Of a DNA stretch of 64,000 bases, positions 33,891 through 46,192 are shown piece after piece. The translations under genes and the position numbers were made by a program. The notes under the pieces are model-generated. The model was not told the origin of the DNA. It was given only the letters and a program-made list of their open reading frames with translations, and did not search any database. The DNA comes from Cotesia glomerata. Lineage: Eukaryota > Arthropoda > Insecta > Hymenoptera > Braconidae. Numbering within the stretch: the first letter of the stretch is position 1; each line of letters starts with the position of its first letter. Location of the stretch: NCBI RefSeq assembly GCF_020080835.1, contig NC_058165.1:4315771-4379770 (forward strand). The letters are read 5' to 3'.

Positions 33891-35224
33891 ATTTAATATA
33901 TCGGTTTGTTTATTTGAAACACATGTAAACTGCACTGAAGGAGGTTATCAGACTGACTGTAAATTCTCTAAGCACTGGTTAAATTAAAAAAATTAAACTA
34001 GATAATTTATTTTTGGCACTCTCTTGAGGTCTACATCAAAGTATAGCAAATGAAATTTTTTGTTGATAATTAGTTTTCTACCCTAACCTAGCTGCATTTT
34101 AATAATTCTGTCTTAAGTTATCTAAACTAAAATAAAAAATAACCAAAAAATTAAATCAATCTCTCCGATTATATTGGTTGTACTTAGTTTATTAGTAATT
34201 TATTTTTATTAAAGTTTATTTAGTTGAATATGTGATAGGTCTGAGATAAGGCAGTTTTATGCGCGAACACTACCTATTTATTTATCATTTAGTTATTTTT
34301 TTTCAATGATAAAATTTAAAAATAAAAGAATCAATTTACGAAGGACTATTATTTATTCCTGCCAAGTTAAATGATTTTTTATTCAATAATTACTTGGTCA
34401 AAAAACGTCTCAGTATCTTGTTCAAAATTAAGATATTCCCTGTCCTACATGTTGTTAATGACTATTGATTGAAAAATCTTTACACTTATCTGTAACCAAT
34501 TTGTCCGTATCAAAAGAATGCAATCACTGATATTGCGTATATTAATAACAAAATTTGTATTTGTAGACCGTATCTCTGTTAGTGCATCGATCGTTAGTTT
34601 GTAAAGTAGGTTATAATTATGATTTATTAATTAAATCATAAAGTCTATTTATGAATAAAATTAGTGAAGAAATTGAGGACATGACTTATGAAAATGTGAA
34701 AGATTTAGCATTACATGATTGAACGTCATAAATGCTGCCGTTAGTGATACCCCAACAATCGGATAGTAGGATGCATTCGACATGAAGAAGAAAACCCGGT
34801 TCCTTAATCGTGTTACACAGCAGATGCTTATATTTTTAATGCAATTACTTGAGTAAACGATAAAAAAGAAACTAAGTCCTGTACCTGTGAGTTAATATAG
34901 ACAGGTTTATCTTGCTTTCAGTGTTTCACACGAATTCCAATTCTCGTGATCTTCTTCACCGGAAATTAAAGCGTTACTTCTTGCTTTCTAAACAAATATA
35001 TAAATAAATAAAGATAGTAATAAAGATGCTAATAATTACAAAATTGGTAACTATAATATTTAAAACTTTCATTATTATAAATACATAATATATTATAAAA
35101 AATCGTTTAAAATTATGCATAGAAAGGTGAAGTACAATGTTTTTCTTTTATTATACCTACAAATGTGTAATGTGTAATGCAGCTAATAGTTACCCAGGAA
35201 AAACTTCATATTTTACAGTAAAAA
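33891..35224. other. Intergenic, mostly single-copy, no gene supported
   Basis: No repeat matched elsewhere in the window. A 24-codon frame near 34650-34724 (starting MNKISEEIEDMTYENVK) has coding-like composition but ends in a stop and has no visible splice partner. Confidence 0.4.
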
Positions 35225-36640
<1,416 letters not shown>

Positions 36641-37408
36641 TTAAAAAAATCCAAAGTAAATTAACAACTTATTGCTCTAGCTACCTTCATGAAATAGTTA
36701 GTTTGGCTTTTCATAAATTCTAGCTTTTATAAATTCTATGTTCATAAAAAAATGTTTATTTTCCTCGACATGTGTTCATATATGACCATATTTATTCCAA
36801 ACTTTCTATGAACTCACGATAAATACAATCAAAATTCTTTTTCTAACAGGTTTTTTATTTATTAACATGAAAATTTGTTTATTTATTAATTATTATAGAT
36901 GACCCTTCAATAAATTTAACTTTAAATTGATCGGTAAAATTTCTTAGTCAATTTATCATTCGTTTAAAACTTCAAAATAATATAATTACAGTGTATTGTG
37001 TATTAAAATATCATCAACTTTTTGTACCGACAAATTGAATAAAATGTAATATTTATTTGTATATATAATATTTTTTTTAAAAATATAAATATTTATTAAA
37101 ATTAAAAAAGTAATATATGTAAAGGTTGTCAAGTTAAATATTTTTCATGAGAAGACAATGTACCGAGCGCGAGCGTTTAACATTGTACTCACTAAGTTCT
37201 AGGTCATTGAATATCTTAATGTTATTACATGTTTCCATCATTTTTCTTCACACTTCAATCGTACTTCTTTTTCCAAATCAGTAATTTGATTCCGTTCGAT
37301 CGTAAATCGTCTGTAACTTGATTAAATGTTCGATTCAATTATAAATACATTTAAGACGTGTAAGAAAAAAAAACAGATTATGTCTTAGTATGTCAGTGTG
37401 TCTATATG
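36641..37408. other. Intergenic, no gene seen
   Basis: AT-rich. Nothing recognisable on either strand. Confidence 0.5.
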
Positions 37409-37449
37409 CTAATTTGTATATTTATATATATATATATATATGTGTACGT

Positions 37450-37639
37450 ATATATATGAGTGTCTCACACCCGCAAGATTCTCCACTATCATACGTTGTT
37501 TTTTCTCGTACATATATTGCTTAGTCTTTAAACTTAACGGGATAAATTCGCTTACATCAACTAACTCTTCTTTATGTAGAAAGTAGTTTGATATTTCGAC
37601 TATTTTATCATTAGAATCAGCTACCTGTCGACGTTTCAT
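37450..37639 (-). CDS. Possible orphan coding exon
   Basis: The minus-strand frame begins MKRRQVADSNDKIVEISNYF and continues for about 63 residues with balanced composition (Glu, Lys, Val, Leu), unlike the simple AT-rich frames nearby. It ends in LAGVRHS, after which it runs into TA repeats. A GTGTGAG donor-like sequence lies near 37474. I recognise no family, and no partner exon was found. It may be an exon, a retrogene scrap or chance. Confidence 0.25.
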
Positions 37640-37862
37640 GCCTCGTCTATTTTAATCTAATCTACATTTTACTTCGTCGTAAAAAGTTTATTTTCTTCGA
37701 GTACTAGAGCTTATAATTTTATTTACTCATACTCTAGTAATATTGTTATTAATAACTATTTTATTTATTTATTGTATATTTTCAAAAAAATTTAATTTAA
37801 AAAAAATAAGCAATGTTATAATAATAAATTAATTATAATTAAAATTTTAAATAAATTTAATT

Positions 37863-37966
37863 CTTAGCTGAAGAAATAAAAATCTTAAAGTAATTTTCTT
37901 GTTGAAAAAAAGTTTTTTTAACAAGAAAATTACTTTGAAAAAAAGTTTTTATTTCTTCAGCTAAAA
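37863..37966. mobile_element. Short hairpin MITE
   Basis: The arms TTAGCTGAAGAAATAAAAA and the inverse TTTTTATTTCTTCAGCTAA enclose a second inverted pair (AAGTAATTTTCTTGTT and AACAAGAAAATTACTT). Single-arm relatives occur near 51858 and 57800. Confidence 0.7.
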
Positions 37967-38295
37967 AACAAAATTTTAAACAAATTTATTTCTTATTATA
38001 ACATTGCAAATTTTTTCTCTCAGCGTATTAATATTATCAATAATTTTATTTATTGTTTATTTTTTAATTATTTTGCTACTTCCTTTCGAATTCTGATTTT
38101 TAGGTAAATAAATTCAAGTAAAGATTAATCTTCCGTATTATTGAATTTATTAATTTTATTAAGACAGGTTTTAATTGATTTACAGGTTTTGGCAACTAGT
38201 TTTGGTCGGCTCTTTAATAAAAATTGTTTAGACTGATAGAAATAAATAATATTGTACAAAGAAGACTTTCTTGGCTTATATTAAGAATTATATTT

Positions 38296-38612
38296 GAAAG
38301 GGCTTGATCAAACTTAGATTTTGAATTCAATTCGGACCGGTAAATTTTGAGAAATCTAAAAAAAAAACTGAAAAAAAACTTTTTCAAATATGGTCTTTTT
38401 GAAATAACTTTTAAACGGTTAAATCGATCGATTTTAAAATCTTATCAGCTTTTAATAACAAAAAACCATGTCGATCGCCGTCAAGCCGGTCAAAATCGGT
38501 CAAAATTTGTGTTTGAAAATATATCATAGAATTTGGAAAACTGCGTCGATGGTTAATTCATTCAAAAACAATTGCAGTTTGAAAATTTTAAGAATAGTAT
38601 TTTATGAAACTT
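38296..38612 (+). mobile_element. Internal fragment of an AACTTCCCGC-family element
   Basis: Shares the phrases AAAGGGCTTGA.CAAACTTAG, AATAACTTTTAAACGG and AGCCGGTCAAAATCGG with the full element at 7198-8066, in the same order. Neither end is present. Confidence 0.6.
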
Positions 38613-38999
38613 ATACACAGAAAAAAAGAAATATTTGATCGAAATAAGATTTATTTGTGCTAAATATATAAAATATTTGGATATGGCCAAACAAATATTT
38701 ATTTCTGGTAAATATATAACCGAACAAAAACAGTTTCACCGTAAAAAAATCGCGCCAAGTCCACATTCATAAGACTATTAGGAAAAAAAAATTTTTTTTT
38801 CTTTACAAAAAGATACAAAATAAAAAAATAAAAAAGTCCAAGTAACCAATATGATTGTTTATGATTTTTGGAAATTAAAAAAAATCTTATTGAAAATTTA
38901 AAAATTAAAAAAAAAATTTTATAACGTACTTGGTGTGCGTCATTGTGTATTTCAATTTTTTTAAAGTCCTAGTAAATAGTAAATAGTAAATAGATTTTA

Positions 39000-39322
39000 C
39001 GAATTTCATTAAAAGTAAAATATTTTGCAACCACGCACACTAAATACGTTCTAAAATTTTTTTTTAGCGTAATTTTTATAAATATAAATAATGCTGTGAA
39101 GCGGGAAAGAATAGGAGTTACGGTAATTATTACGTGAAGCGTTCCACATTCACGTAACAGGATATTGGTAGGAAAGGATTGAGAAAGGAATGTGGAGAGG
39201 ATCATCTTAATGTGAGTTTATAGAATATGCGAGAAAAAATTATTAGATAGCTCGGACTGGGATTCGAACCCAGAACCTTCCAAAGACATGTCGGCTACTC
39301 TACCATTTGAGCTATCCGGTCT
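39000..39322 (-). mobile_element. tRNA-derived SINE, minus strand
   Basis: The tRNA-like head (39322-39250 on the minus strand) has box A-like GGATAGCTCAAATGGTAGAG and box B GGGTTCGAATCCC. The acceptor pairs poorly and the anticodon loop lacks the conserved T33, so it is not a functional tRNA. The body contains ATTCTTTCCCGCTTC. A 75-bp piece of the body (39079-39151) recurs at 39390-39463 on the other side of the head. Confidence 0.65.
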
Positions 39323-39810
39323 ATACTAAATTTCCTTTCGATTATTCTATATGCATTAAGCCACACCGTCCATCTTACGGCAAGCATTTTTACAAATATA
39401 AATAATGTTGTGAAGCGGGAAAGAATAGGAGTTACGGTAATTATTACGTGAAGCATTCCACATTAGCCCGAATTGCGAAGAAGCTAAAAATCGACTGCGC
39501 ACAAGCAGAATGAATGATTCTCAAGAAGACAAAGATGATAGTCTTGATGGTGATGTTGATGATCATGATAAAAAAAATAAAGTACCTGCAAAAAAAACTA
39601 AGAGCAATAGTATTAAAAAAAGGAAAACTTGATTTTTCTTTTCTGTTTAATTATTAATGATAATTATTTTTTACTTATTTATAAATTTATAAATTCATGT
39701 TTTTTTACTGAGAATGTTAAGTGTGTAAAACATTAGTTGTACTGAAAATTTTTTTAATAAATTTTTTAATGCTCAAATTTTTTTTTCTTTATTAATTTAA
39801 TACTTAAAAA

Positions 39811-40118
39811 TCAATATGATTGAGAGAATAAGAAAATTTTTGTCTCCAGGATATTCAGATGATAAAATAAGCTTTTTTTTTTATTTATTTTATTTCATTT
39901 TCACTGATAGTTAATTTATTATGATAAGTATTTAGGCTGCATTTGAAAATGCTCTATCTTTAGATACATAATTAAGAAATGACCTTGTTTCTTGTGAACT
40001 ATTGAAATTTTTAATGATATAAGCTCATCCCGATGTTACACTCATTGAGACCTTTCATTTGAGTACCCACATCAATTTTTCATATATTTTATATATTTAT
40101 ATATTCCACAAATACCAT
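39811..40118 (+). mobile_element. Helitron 5' end plus one palindrome arm, truncated
   Basis: Starts TCAATATGATTGAGAGAATAAG after an A, like H1 and H3. It continues with the family's TTAATTTATTATGATAAGTA and then the left arm of a palindromic unit (40015-40110). It is cut at CCATAT by unrelated sequence. Confidence 0.6.
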
Positions 40119-41093
40119 ATCGCGTTACAGATGCCATAAGGGCGTATAATAAAAATTCTGTTTTTTTTTCTCTAGTCCAAAAAAATTTTTAGTTAGGCCA
40201 AAATTTTTTTTTTGCATTTCTGCACGTTTCATACAAAAATGCTGTTGATTCCCGAAAAAAAAAATTTTTTTATCTGCCCTTATGGCTCCTGGGACCCACC
40301 TCGGATGCCATAAGGGCGTATCAAAAAAAATTTTTTTTGGGAACCGACGTATTTTTTCATGAAATGTCCAGAAATGCAAAATAGTATATTACACACCTAG
40401 GGAAGTAAAGTAAGAAATGTCTCAGATCACATGTAATTGTCGGCCGAGGCGAAGCCATCGACAACGTTTTCCAAATTGTTATAAAAAATCACTTCAATCA
40501 TAAATATTTAATATAAATAGATAAGCAATTTTTTAAGCAAAACTTATTAATAAAATGAATGTGAACATAATAATAGAATAAAATTGTTTATTTTTGGATT
40601 TATTGCAAAAAATTTCCTTAAAAGCATCATATTTATTTGATTGAATAAAAAAAAATTATTGGTCAACATTTATCAGAAGTCTAATTTATGTTTGACAAAA
40701 AATTTGATCCTTATTTTGACACTGAAACCAACAGTTTCGGTGTAATTTATAAAATTCGATCAAATTTTTGAAAAATTGAACTTTGATCTTGAATAACTTT
40801 TGAACGCGTTGATAAATCAAAAAATGTTATCAGACCTTTTTTGTAGAACGTTCAATTCTCTATAAAGATTGGAACAGCGATTTATCAGTCAACCAGTCGT
40901 TTGAACGGTACAAAAATCAGAAGAAGCAAAAAAAATTTTTCCCATGTTATTCTTATGGGAATTAAAAAGATGCGATGAGGACAATCTTAATATTAATATT
41001 AAGGGCTCATCTTTTCACAGAAATTTTTTTACACCCAAAAAAAACTTTTGAGCCTGTTAGGGAAAAAAAAAAAATTTTTTTTTTTGGATCACC

Positions 41094-41097
<4 letters not shown>
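40119..41097. other. Intergenic with small repeats
   Basis: GATGCCATAAGGGCGTAT occurs at 40131 and 40305. 40379-40462 is a partial copy of the hairpin element at 44724-44859 (ATTACACACCTAGGGAAGTA). The rest is AT-rich. The open frame through the poly(A)/poly(T) tracts is not a gene. Confidence 0.5.

Positions 41098-41168
<71 letters not shown>
41098..41168. repeat. (TA)n microsatellite
   Basis: About 35 TA dinucleotides. Confidence 0.95.
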
Positions 41169-41179
<11 letters not shown>

Positions 41180-41409
41180 ATATATAAAAACATCTTATTT
41201 GTGAAATAACTACTTCTATACTAAATAGAATTTCTACCGCTGGGGATTTTCTGAAAGTACAGTTTCTGAAGAACAGAAGCGTACTACAGAAGTAGATTTA
41301 CAAGCATGTTTGCACAACAATCACATGCTTGTAAAGGTGGACCATTTCGTGAACTCCACCGTCCATCTTATGGCAACAAATATATATATATTACTGATAT
41401 ATATATATA

Positions 41410-41590
41410 TATAGCCATATTAAAGCAAATTTTAAGGGAGTTGGGAAAGAACGGATAGGGGAAAGGGGGGGACCTACTCAGTGGGAATTTTTCCGTAATT
41501 GAAAAAATAATCAGACAGCCCAGACTGGGAATCGAACCCAGATCTCTCGGTTACGCGCCAAGGGCTCTACCAGTTAAGCTATCCGAGACA
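41410..41590 (-). mobile_element. tRNA-derived SINE, minus strand
   Basis: The head (41589-41517) reads GTCTCGGATAGCTTAACTGG with box B GGGTTCGATTCCC. The anticodon stem pairs well, but its loop has G in place of T33. The body (CTATCCGTTCTTTCCCAACTCCC) resembles that of the element at 39000-39322. A shared phrase (CACCGTCCATCTTA) lies outside both. Confidence 0.65.
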
Positions 41591-41644
41591 AGTACTGACT
41601 ACTTTATTCAGTCACGTATATAAATATATATATATATATCATTC

Positions 41645-41879
41645 CCGCTATTTCCTCACATCCCATTTCTTTTATCGCTGTATGCAGCTTTCTACCCCAT
41701 TTTGTCGGATTTCTGTTTAGGATTCCTCTCATTTCTTCACGCAGCGCTATTTTTGGCCACCTATCGTCCTCCATTGCCAAGACATCCTTCACATATCTAG
41801 CTGCTCTCTCCTTCGACGTTGCCTTTATGTTTTGCACTCCTGTTTCTTTTCTCCAGATGTACCCCGGAGTATTCCTATA
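41645..41879 (-). pseudogene. LINE reverse transcriptase C-terminal fragment
   Basis: The minus-strand translation runs from NTPGYIWRKETG through KATSKERAARYVKDV and LAMEDDRWPKIALRE. A TPGYI...E motif followed by an amphipathic helix and an RWPKI/LRE segment is typical of the region downstream of the RT domain in arthropod LINEs. About 78 codons remain. There is no start and no catalytic motif, and the frame enters TA repeats at the 3' side. Confidence 0.55.
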
Positions 41880-42531
41880 TAAAATATTTAATAATAAAAT
41901 AATAATAAATTGATAAAATAATTAATATTAATTATAAATAATAATAATCAAATCAATTATCAAACTATTGTATCAATTTTTGATTAACAATGTATCAGTA
42001 AGTCCTTTTTTTTTGTTAAAATAATTTTTAAATATTCAAAATTTTTTAATTTTTAGATACAAAATATGCAATTTAGATACAAAGTATGCAATTTTTCATC
42101 AATATTTCTTTATGACGTTATCACATAAAACTATCGTCCGTAAACCGACTTTACAGACAACCAATTTTTATTATTAAGCGAAATAATTAAAGAGTATTAA
42201 AATTTATTTGATTTTTAATAATTTTCAATATTTTTTAGTTAAAATGACCAATCTCGTTTTTTAGATAAAGAACTATTAACTCGTTAATAGTATTAGTTAA
42301 GAAGTATTAACTCAAGAATAAAAAATAAAGAAAAATTAATTGAATTATTTTTTATTATTATTATTATTTCTGCTATTTTAATTGTTGTAGGTGAAAATTA
42401 CGAAATAAAAAGTGTAGATAAATTTTTAACGATAAAAATTTATTTTTGAACGTAAAAATTTCAGATTATGATTATTATCTTGCACAATCATAAAAAAAGA
42501 ACAGAAAAACAATTCTTTTAAAATTTATCTA
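41880..42531. other. Intergenic, no gene seen
   Basis: AT-rich simple sequence with no open frame worth calling. Confidence 0.5.
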
Positions 42532-42808
42532 CACAGTAAAAAAATTTTCGTAAAATTTAACATAAAATTTTGTGTAGATGATTTTTTTACACAAAATTTA
42601 TGTTAATTCTACACATACTGTTTGTATTGATGAAATCAACATAATTCTGTGTTAAAAGTAACACAAAAATATGTTAAAACTTTCATTGGCTGATTCTCGG
42701 ATTTCTACACACTTAAATGTTATCCATAACACAAATAAAGTGTTGATTGTAACTTTTTCTTTGTGTTACTCAGATCAGCTGTCAAATATGTGAGTTTTAC
42801 TAATAATT

Positions 42809-42879
<71 letters not shown>

Positions 42880-43718
42880 TGATTAAAAAAATACATGAGC
42901 AATTGGAAATAATAAATTAAAGGAAAAATGCACATGTAGAAAATTAAAAACTGTAAGTTTATTTTCTAATAATTTATTAATTTCAATTATTTATTTTTTG
43001 TCTAATTCAAAAATAAATGAAAATTAAGTTAGCCGACATCTGAAAATTTTACAATTTTTTTAATGAAAAATTATTACAAAAATTAAAAAAAAATTTCACT
43101 TGTAGAAAATTTGAAGAATTATTCGTGTAATTTTTTTTAAGTATTTTTTAACTTGTAAATAATTTGTCAAAAAAAAATCAACATGTCTGCTAGATTCATA
43201 ATCATAAAATTTATAATTTTTCTTATTTTATTTATTTCCTCATAATTTAAAATTTATTCTGTCTTCTAGATTCACACTAGAAAGGACATTATCCTTGTAA
43301 TGAATTTTAACGTTACAATTCTGTTATCGGATGTTTTAATATAAATTACCCTTTATTTACTTAGTTTTTAATTGCTATACACTACAATTGTATATTTATT
43401 AGCTGCATTTAAGTATTTTACGTAATGACACAAATCAAAATCCACCAAATTAAAATGACGTTGAGGCTATCAAACTTACATGTCTATCTTGTGTGGCATA
43501 CTTGACTATATATGAACAATTCTTTAACATAAATTTTGTGTTGGTTGGCCAGTAACATTAAAAAAGTGTATTTTTACTTTGAATTAACACTTGAGTGTGT
43601 TAAAAAATGGATGGATTGATCAATACAAACCGTTTGTGTAGAATTAACATAAATTTTATGTAAAAAAAACATCTACACAAAATTTTATGTTAAATTTTAC
43701 GAAAATTTTTTTACTGTG
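42532..43718. mobile_element. CACAGTAAAAA long-TIR MITE
   Basis: The terminal inverted repeats begin CACAGTAAAAAAATTTTCG and extend well over 80 bp, through ACATAAAATTTTGTGTAGAT and CATACTGTTTGTATTGAT-like phrases. TA is duplicated at 42530-42531 and 43719-43720. A (TA)n tract lies at 42812-42874. No transposase is seen in the 1,187 bp. Confidence 0.8.
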
Positions 43719-44258
43719 TATGAAGTTAAAAATAAAATGTTACTAAATGAGATATTAATGACTTTATTTTTTTTTTAATTATCGAAATTAACTTTAAAAC
43801 TTAATTAGCTTTTCGATTAATGAAATTATTTTTATCCGTAGAATAGATAATCTTTAAAACTGAAAAACACATAAAAGAATGTTTTTTAAAATACCAGTAT
43901 GTGATTTAATTAAAAATTAATTTAATTAACAAGCAAAAATATTCAACCAAGAAAATTATTTGTAAGCATTAGATCAGTTTAAATCAAGCAGTAAAATTCT
44001 TTAGCTAAGAAATTGTTCTTAGTTTAAATAAATTTAACTCAGATAGATTAAGATTTAAAATATGTAAAATAGAGAAGAAAAAAGTTTAATAAAATCAAAA
44101 ATATTAATAAAAATCAAAAGAATATGACTCTTGAAAATATTCCTACAAGTTGTTTTCGAAATGCCGAATAGTAGTCCATGTTCTTAAGATAAAGAAATAA
44201 AATGAAAGATCAGATATTTTTCGTAATTAACCGAAACTACTATCGTATGTTTTTTTTG
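43719..44258. other. Upstream region of the lipocalin gene
   Basis: AT-rich, without matches elsewhere in the window. Ends at the CCAAT motif of the lipocalin promoter. Confidence 0.4.
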
Positions 44259-44311
44259 ACCAATCAAATTCTCAACTCCCCTTCTGCGCCTAGCGAATTG
44301 TCGTATATAAA
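44259..44311 (+). promoter_or_regulatory. Lipocalin core promoter: CCAAT and TATA
   Basis: CCAATCA is at 44259 and TATATAAA at 44304-44311, 64 bases before the ATG, so transcription would start near 44335-44340. A segment with TTTTTTTGACCAATCAAATT also occurs near 47530, without a gene attached. Confidence 0.6.
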
Positions 44312-44374
44312 TGACGACGGATTTTAAAGTCATATAGTTTTAAAGATTATACTTCTTAGTAATAATCATAAAAA

Positions 44375-44526
44375 ATGAAGAATTTCATAATTATTTGCTG
44401 CGTATTGATTGCCAATTTCGGTCAAATAAGATCGATGGCAATAACACATTCTTCATGTCCCAGCATTCATTCCGACCGCAAACCTGTGAATGACTCTGAG
44501 GTAAGCCTATTACTTTTTTTGCACGC

Positions 44527-44558
<32 letters not shown>

Positions 44559-45732
44559 ACACACACATATAGGCGTAGTGATACCCTCGCGGGGATAGTC
44601 AGGGAAGCTTCCTAGGACCTCAAAACGTCGAGATCTGATTAAAACTCGATTTTCGAAAAACGAGGTAAAACCAATAACTTCCCGATTTTTTTTAATTTTC
44701 AATTTTCTTAGCGGGACGTTAAAATAGTATATTACACACCTAGGGAAGTAAAGTAAGAAATGTCTCAGATCACATGCAATTGTTGGCCGAGGCGAAGCCG
44801 AGGTCAACAAACATGTGATCTGAGGCTTTCTTATTTACTTCCCGAGGAGTGTATACTATTTTTTTGTCCGACGAAGGCGGAAAGCGGCAACTTAGTTTAG
44901 CGCAGCGGGACGAAAGTTGCCACTTTCCGCCCGGAGGGCAAAAAAATGTTTTTTCGGAATTACATCGAAATTTCTACTTCGATTGATTAAAACTTAAAGC
45001 TCGAACGTAGTAAGTGCAACTTTGAGCGCTTAAATATGAAATTAGCGGGAAGTTGCAAGGCTGGCCTTTAGGGTCAACCGTTTTTCTAACTTTTTTTTTT
45101 ATATTTATCCGAATGTCGCAATATTATTTATTAATTTCTGCAACCAAGCTTCTATATAGCCCTTACAAAATAAAATTATTTTAGATTTCTGGACAATATT
45201 TCGGATGTGTATACAGTCCCAATACTCCTGTCCCTACCGAATCAAAAGAGTGTATTAGACTAAATGTGAAACCCCGTAGTTCCAGCAGTTGGCAATCACA
45301 GATAATTTCAGTTTCAAAAAAGTAATTATATATTTTACAAATTATGACTGTGCTCTGTTTTTATATGATGATATTAATTTGTTTTTTTGAATATTTAGAA
45401 CTGGCGAACAGAAGGAACAGAAGAGTAAATCAGTGAACAGCTCTATGCCAATAGTAAGTTTCACCGCACTGGACATCCAAAGTAACTACATCATCTATTT
45501 TGGATGCACTGATAACCAAGAGTAAGTTTAATCTAAGAGATCAATAAAATTCAAAATTTACGTTGCGGTTTTTATAAATAAATTTCGTTTTTTTAGTCAG
45601 TGGTGGATTGAATATTACGCAAGAACTCTTGAACTTTGCTCAAAGTACAGATACAGACTAGATGAAGAAATGCAAAAATATAATCTTACTTTCATACCTT
45701 TGGTCAATATTAATCACGATAATTGCGACTAA
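44375..45732 (+). CDS. Secreted lipocalin, four exons, 173 aa
   Basis: Exons are 44375-44500, 45185-45321, 45399-45521 and 45597-45732. All junctions are GT-AG (donors GTAAGC, GTAATT, GTAAGT) and the phases agree (0, 2, 2), giving one frame from ATG to TAA. Residues 1-20 are a signal peptide. The mature part has six Cys (28, 50, 65, 124, 143, 172). The C-terminal half fits the lipocalin fold closely: NYIIYFGC at 117-124 as strand H, a Trp/Tyr-rich strand at 131-137, a helix around 147-157 and a final NHDNC at 168-172. This is the layout of apolipoprotein D/bilin-binding insect lipocalins, which carry small hydrophobic ligands extracellularly. The GxW motif is altered to GQY at 45-47, so it is a divergent member. 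Intron 1 (684 bp) holds mobile-element fragments. A salivary, venom or haemolymph role is possible but not shown. No break in the frame. Confidence 0.82.
44724..44859. mobile_element. Hairpin element ATAGTATATTACACACC
   Basis: Long arms (CCTAGGGAAGTAAAGTAAGAA against TTCTTATTTACTTCCCGAGG and further inward CAGATCACATG/CATGTGATCTG) close on a GC-rich tip with GGCCGAGGCGAAGCCGAGG. A partial copy is at 40379-40462. Confidence 0.75.
44865..44945. repeat. Second GC-rich hairpin
   Basis: GGCGGAAAGCGGCAACTT pairs with AAGTTGCCACTTTCCGCC. The tip is TTAGCGCAGCGGGACG. It sits directly after the previous hairpin. Confidence 0.7.
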
Positions 45733-46192
45733 TATAAAGTTTAAATTGAGTCATTCAATTTTACATGTTATGTGAAAAAAAAAAAAAAAAAAATGCGACA
45801 CGGCAGCGATTTTAATAAAATTATTCCAAATTGTATTTCAAATCAAACCAAACAATTGAAAGGACAATTTATTGTTTCTTTCATCACAATACAGTAAATT
45901 TTAATGTACTTTTATAGTATCACATGATTGTACAACACAAAAAAATTATTTTAAATTCTCAAAATAAAAAAAAATATAATTTTGTGACGTCTGCTAAAAT
46001 CCAAAATTTTTTGTTTATTTTTAAATATATGTAACTTCTTATTTTTAGTATACAATTTGTCATACCCTTGAAGTCTGTAGAAGAGAAATCTGGCCTATCT
46101 TTCCCACGATTTGATGACGCTCACACGAGTTACCCGGATCTCTTTGTATCTATCAGAATTTAACGACTTTGTTTTTCTAACTTTCAAATTTG
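45733..46192. other. Lipocalin 3' flank
   Basis: A run of A residues is at 45776-45793 and an AATAAA signal at about 45813. No second gene. Confidence 0.4.

Larger units (their letters stand above)
44585..45085. mobile_element. Rearranged AACTTCCCGC element and two hairpins in intron 1 of the lipocalin
   Basis: The left end of the family lies inverted at about 44585-44720 (CTTAGCGGGACGTT) and the right end in direct orientation at about 44945-45085 (TTAGCGGGAAGTTGCA, GGTCAACCG). Between them are two hairpins, at 44724-44859 and 44865-44945. A run of about 25 A lies just upstream (44530-44556). Confidence 0.6.

Noticed and set aside
39250..39322. tRNA gene on the minus strand (and 41517-41589, 16160-16247, 63809-63879, 24908-24990)
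   Set aside because: Boxes A and B are present, but acceptor pairing and anticodon loops are defective (no T33 or wrong loop length) and SINE bodies follow. I call these SINE heads.
40125..40379. 84-residue minus-strand frame
   Set aside because: Made of poly(A)/poly(T) runs and a duplicated GATGCCATAAGGGCGTAT motif; Phe/Lys runs, no protein features.
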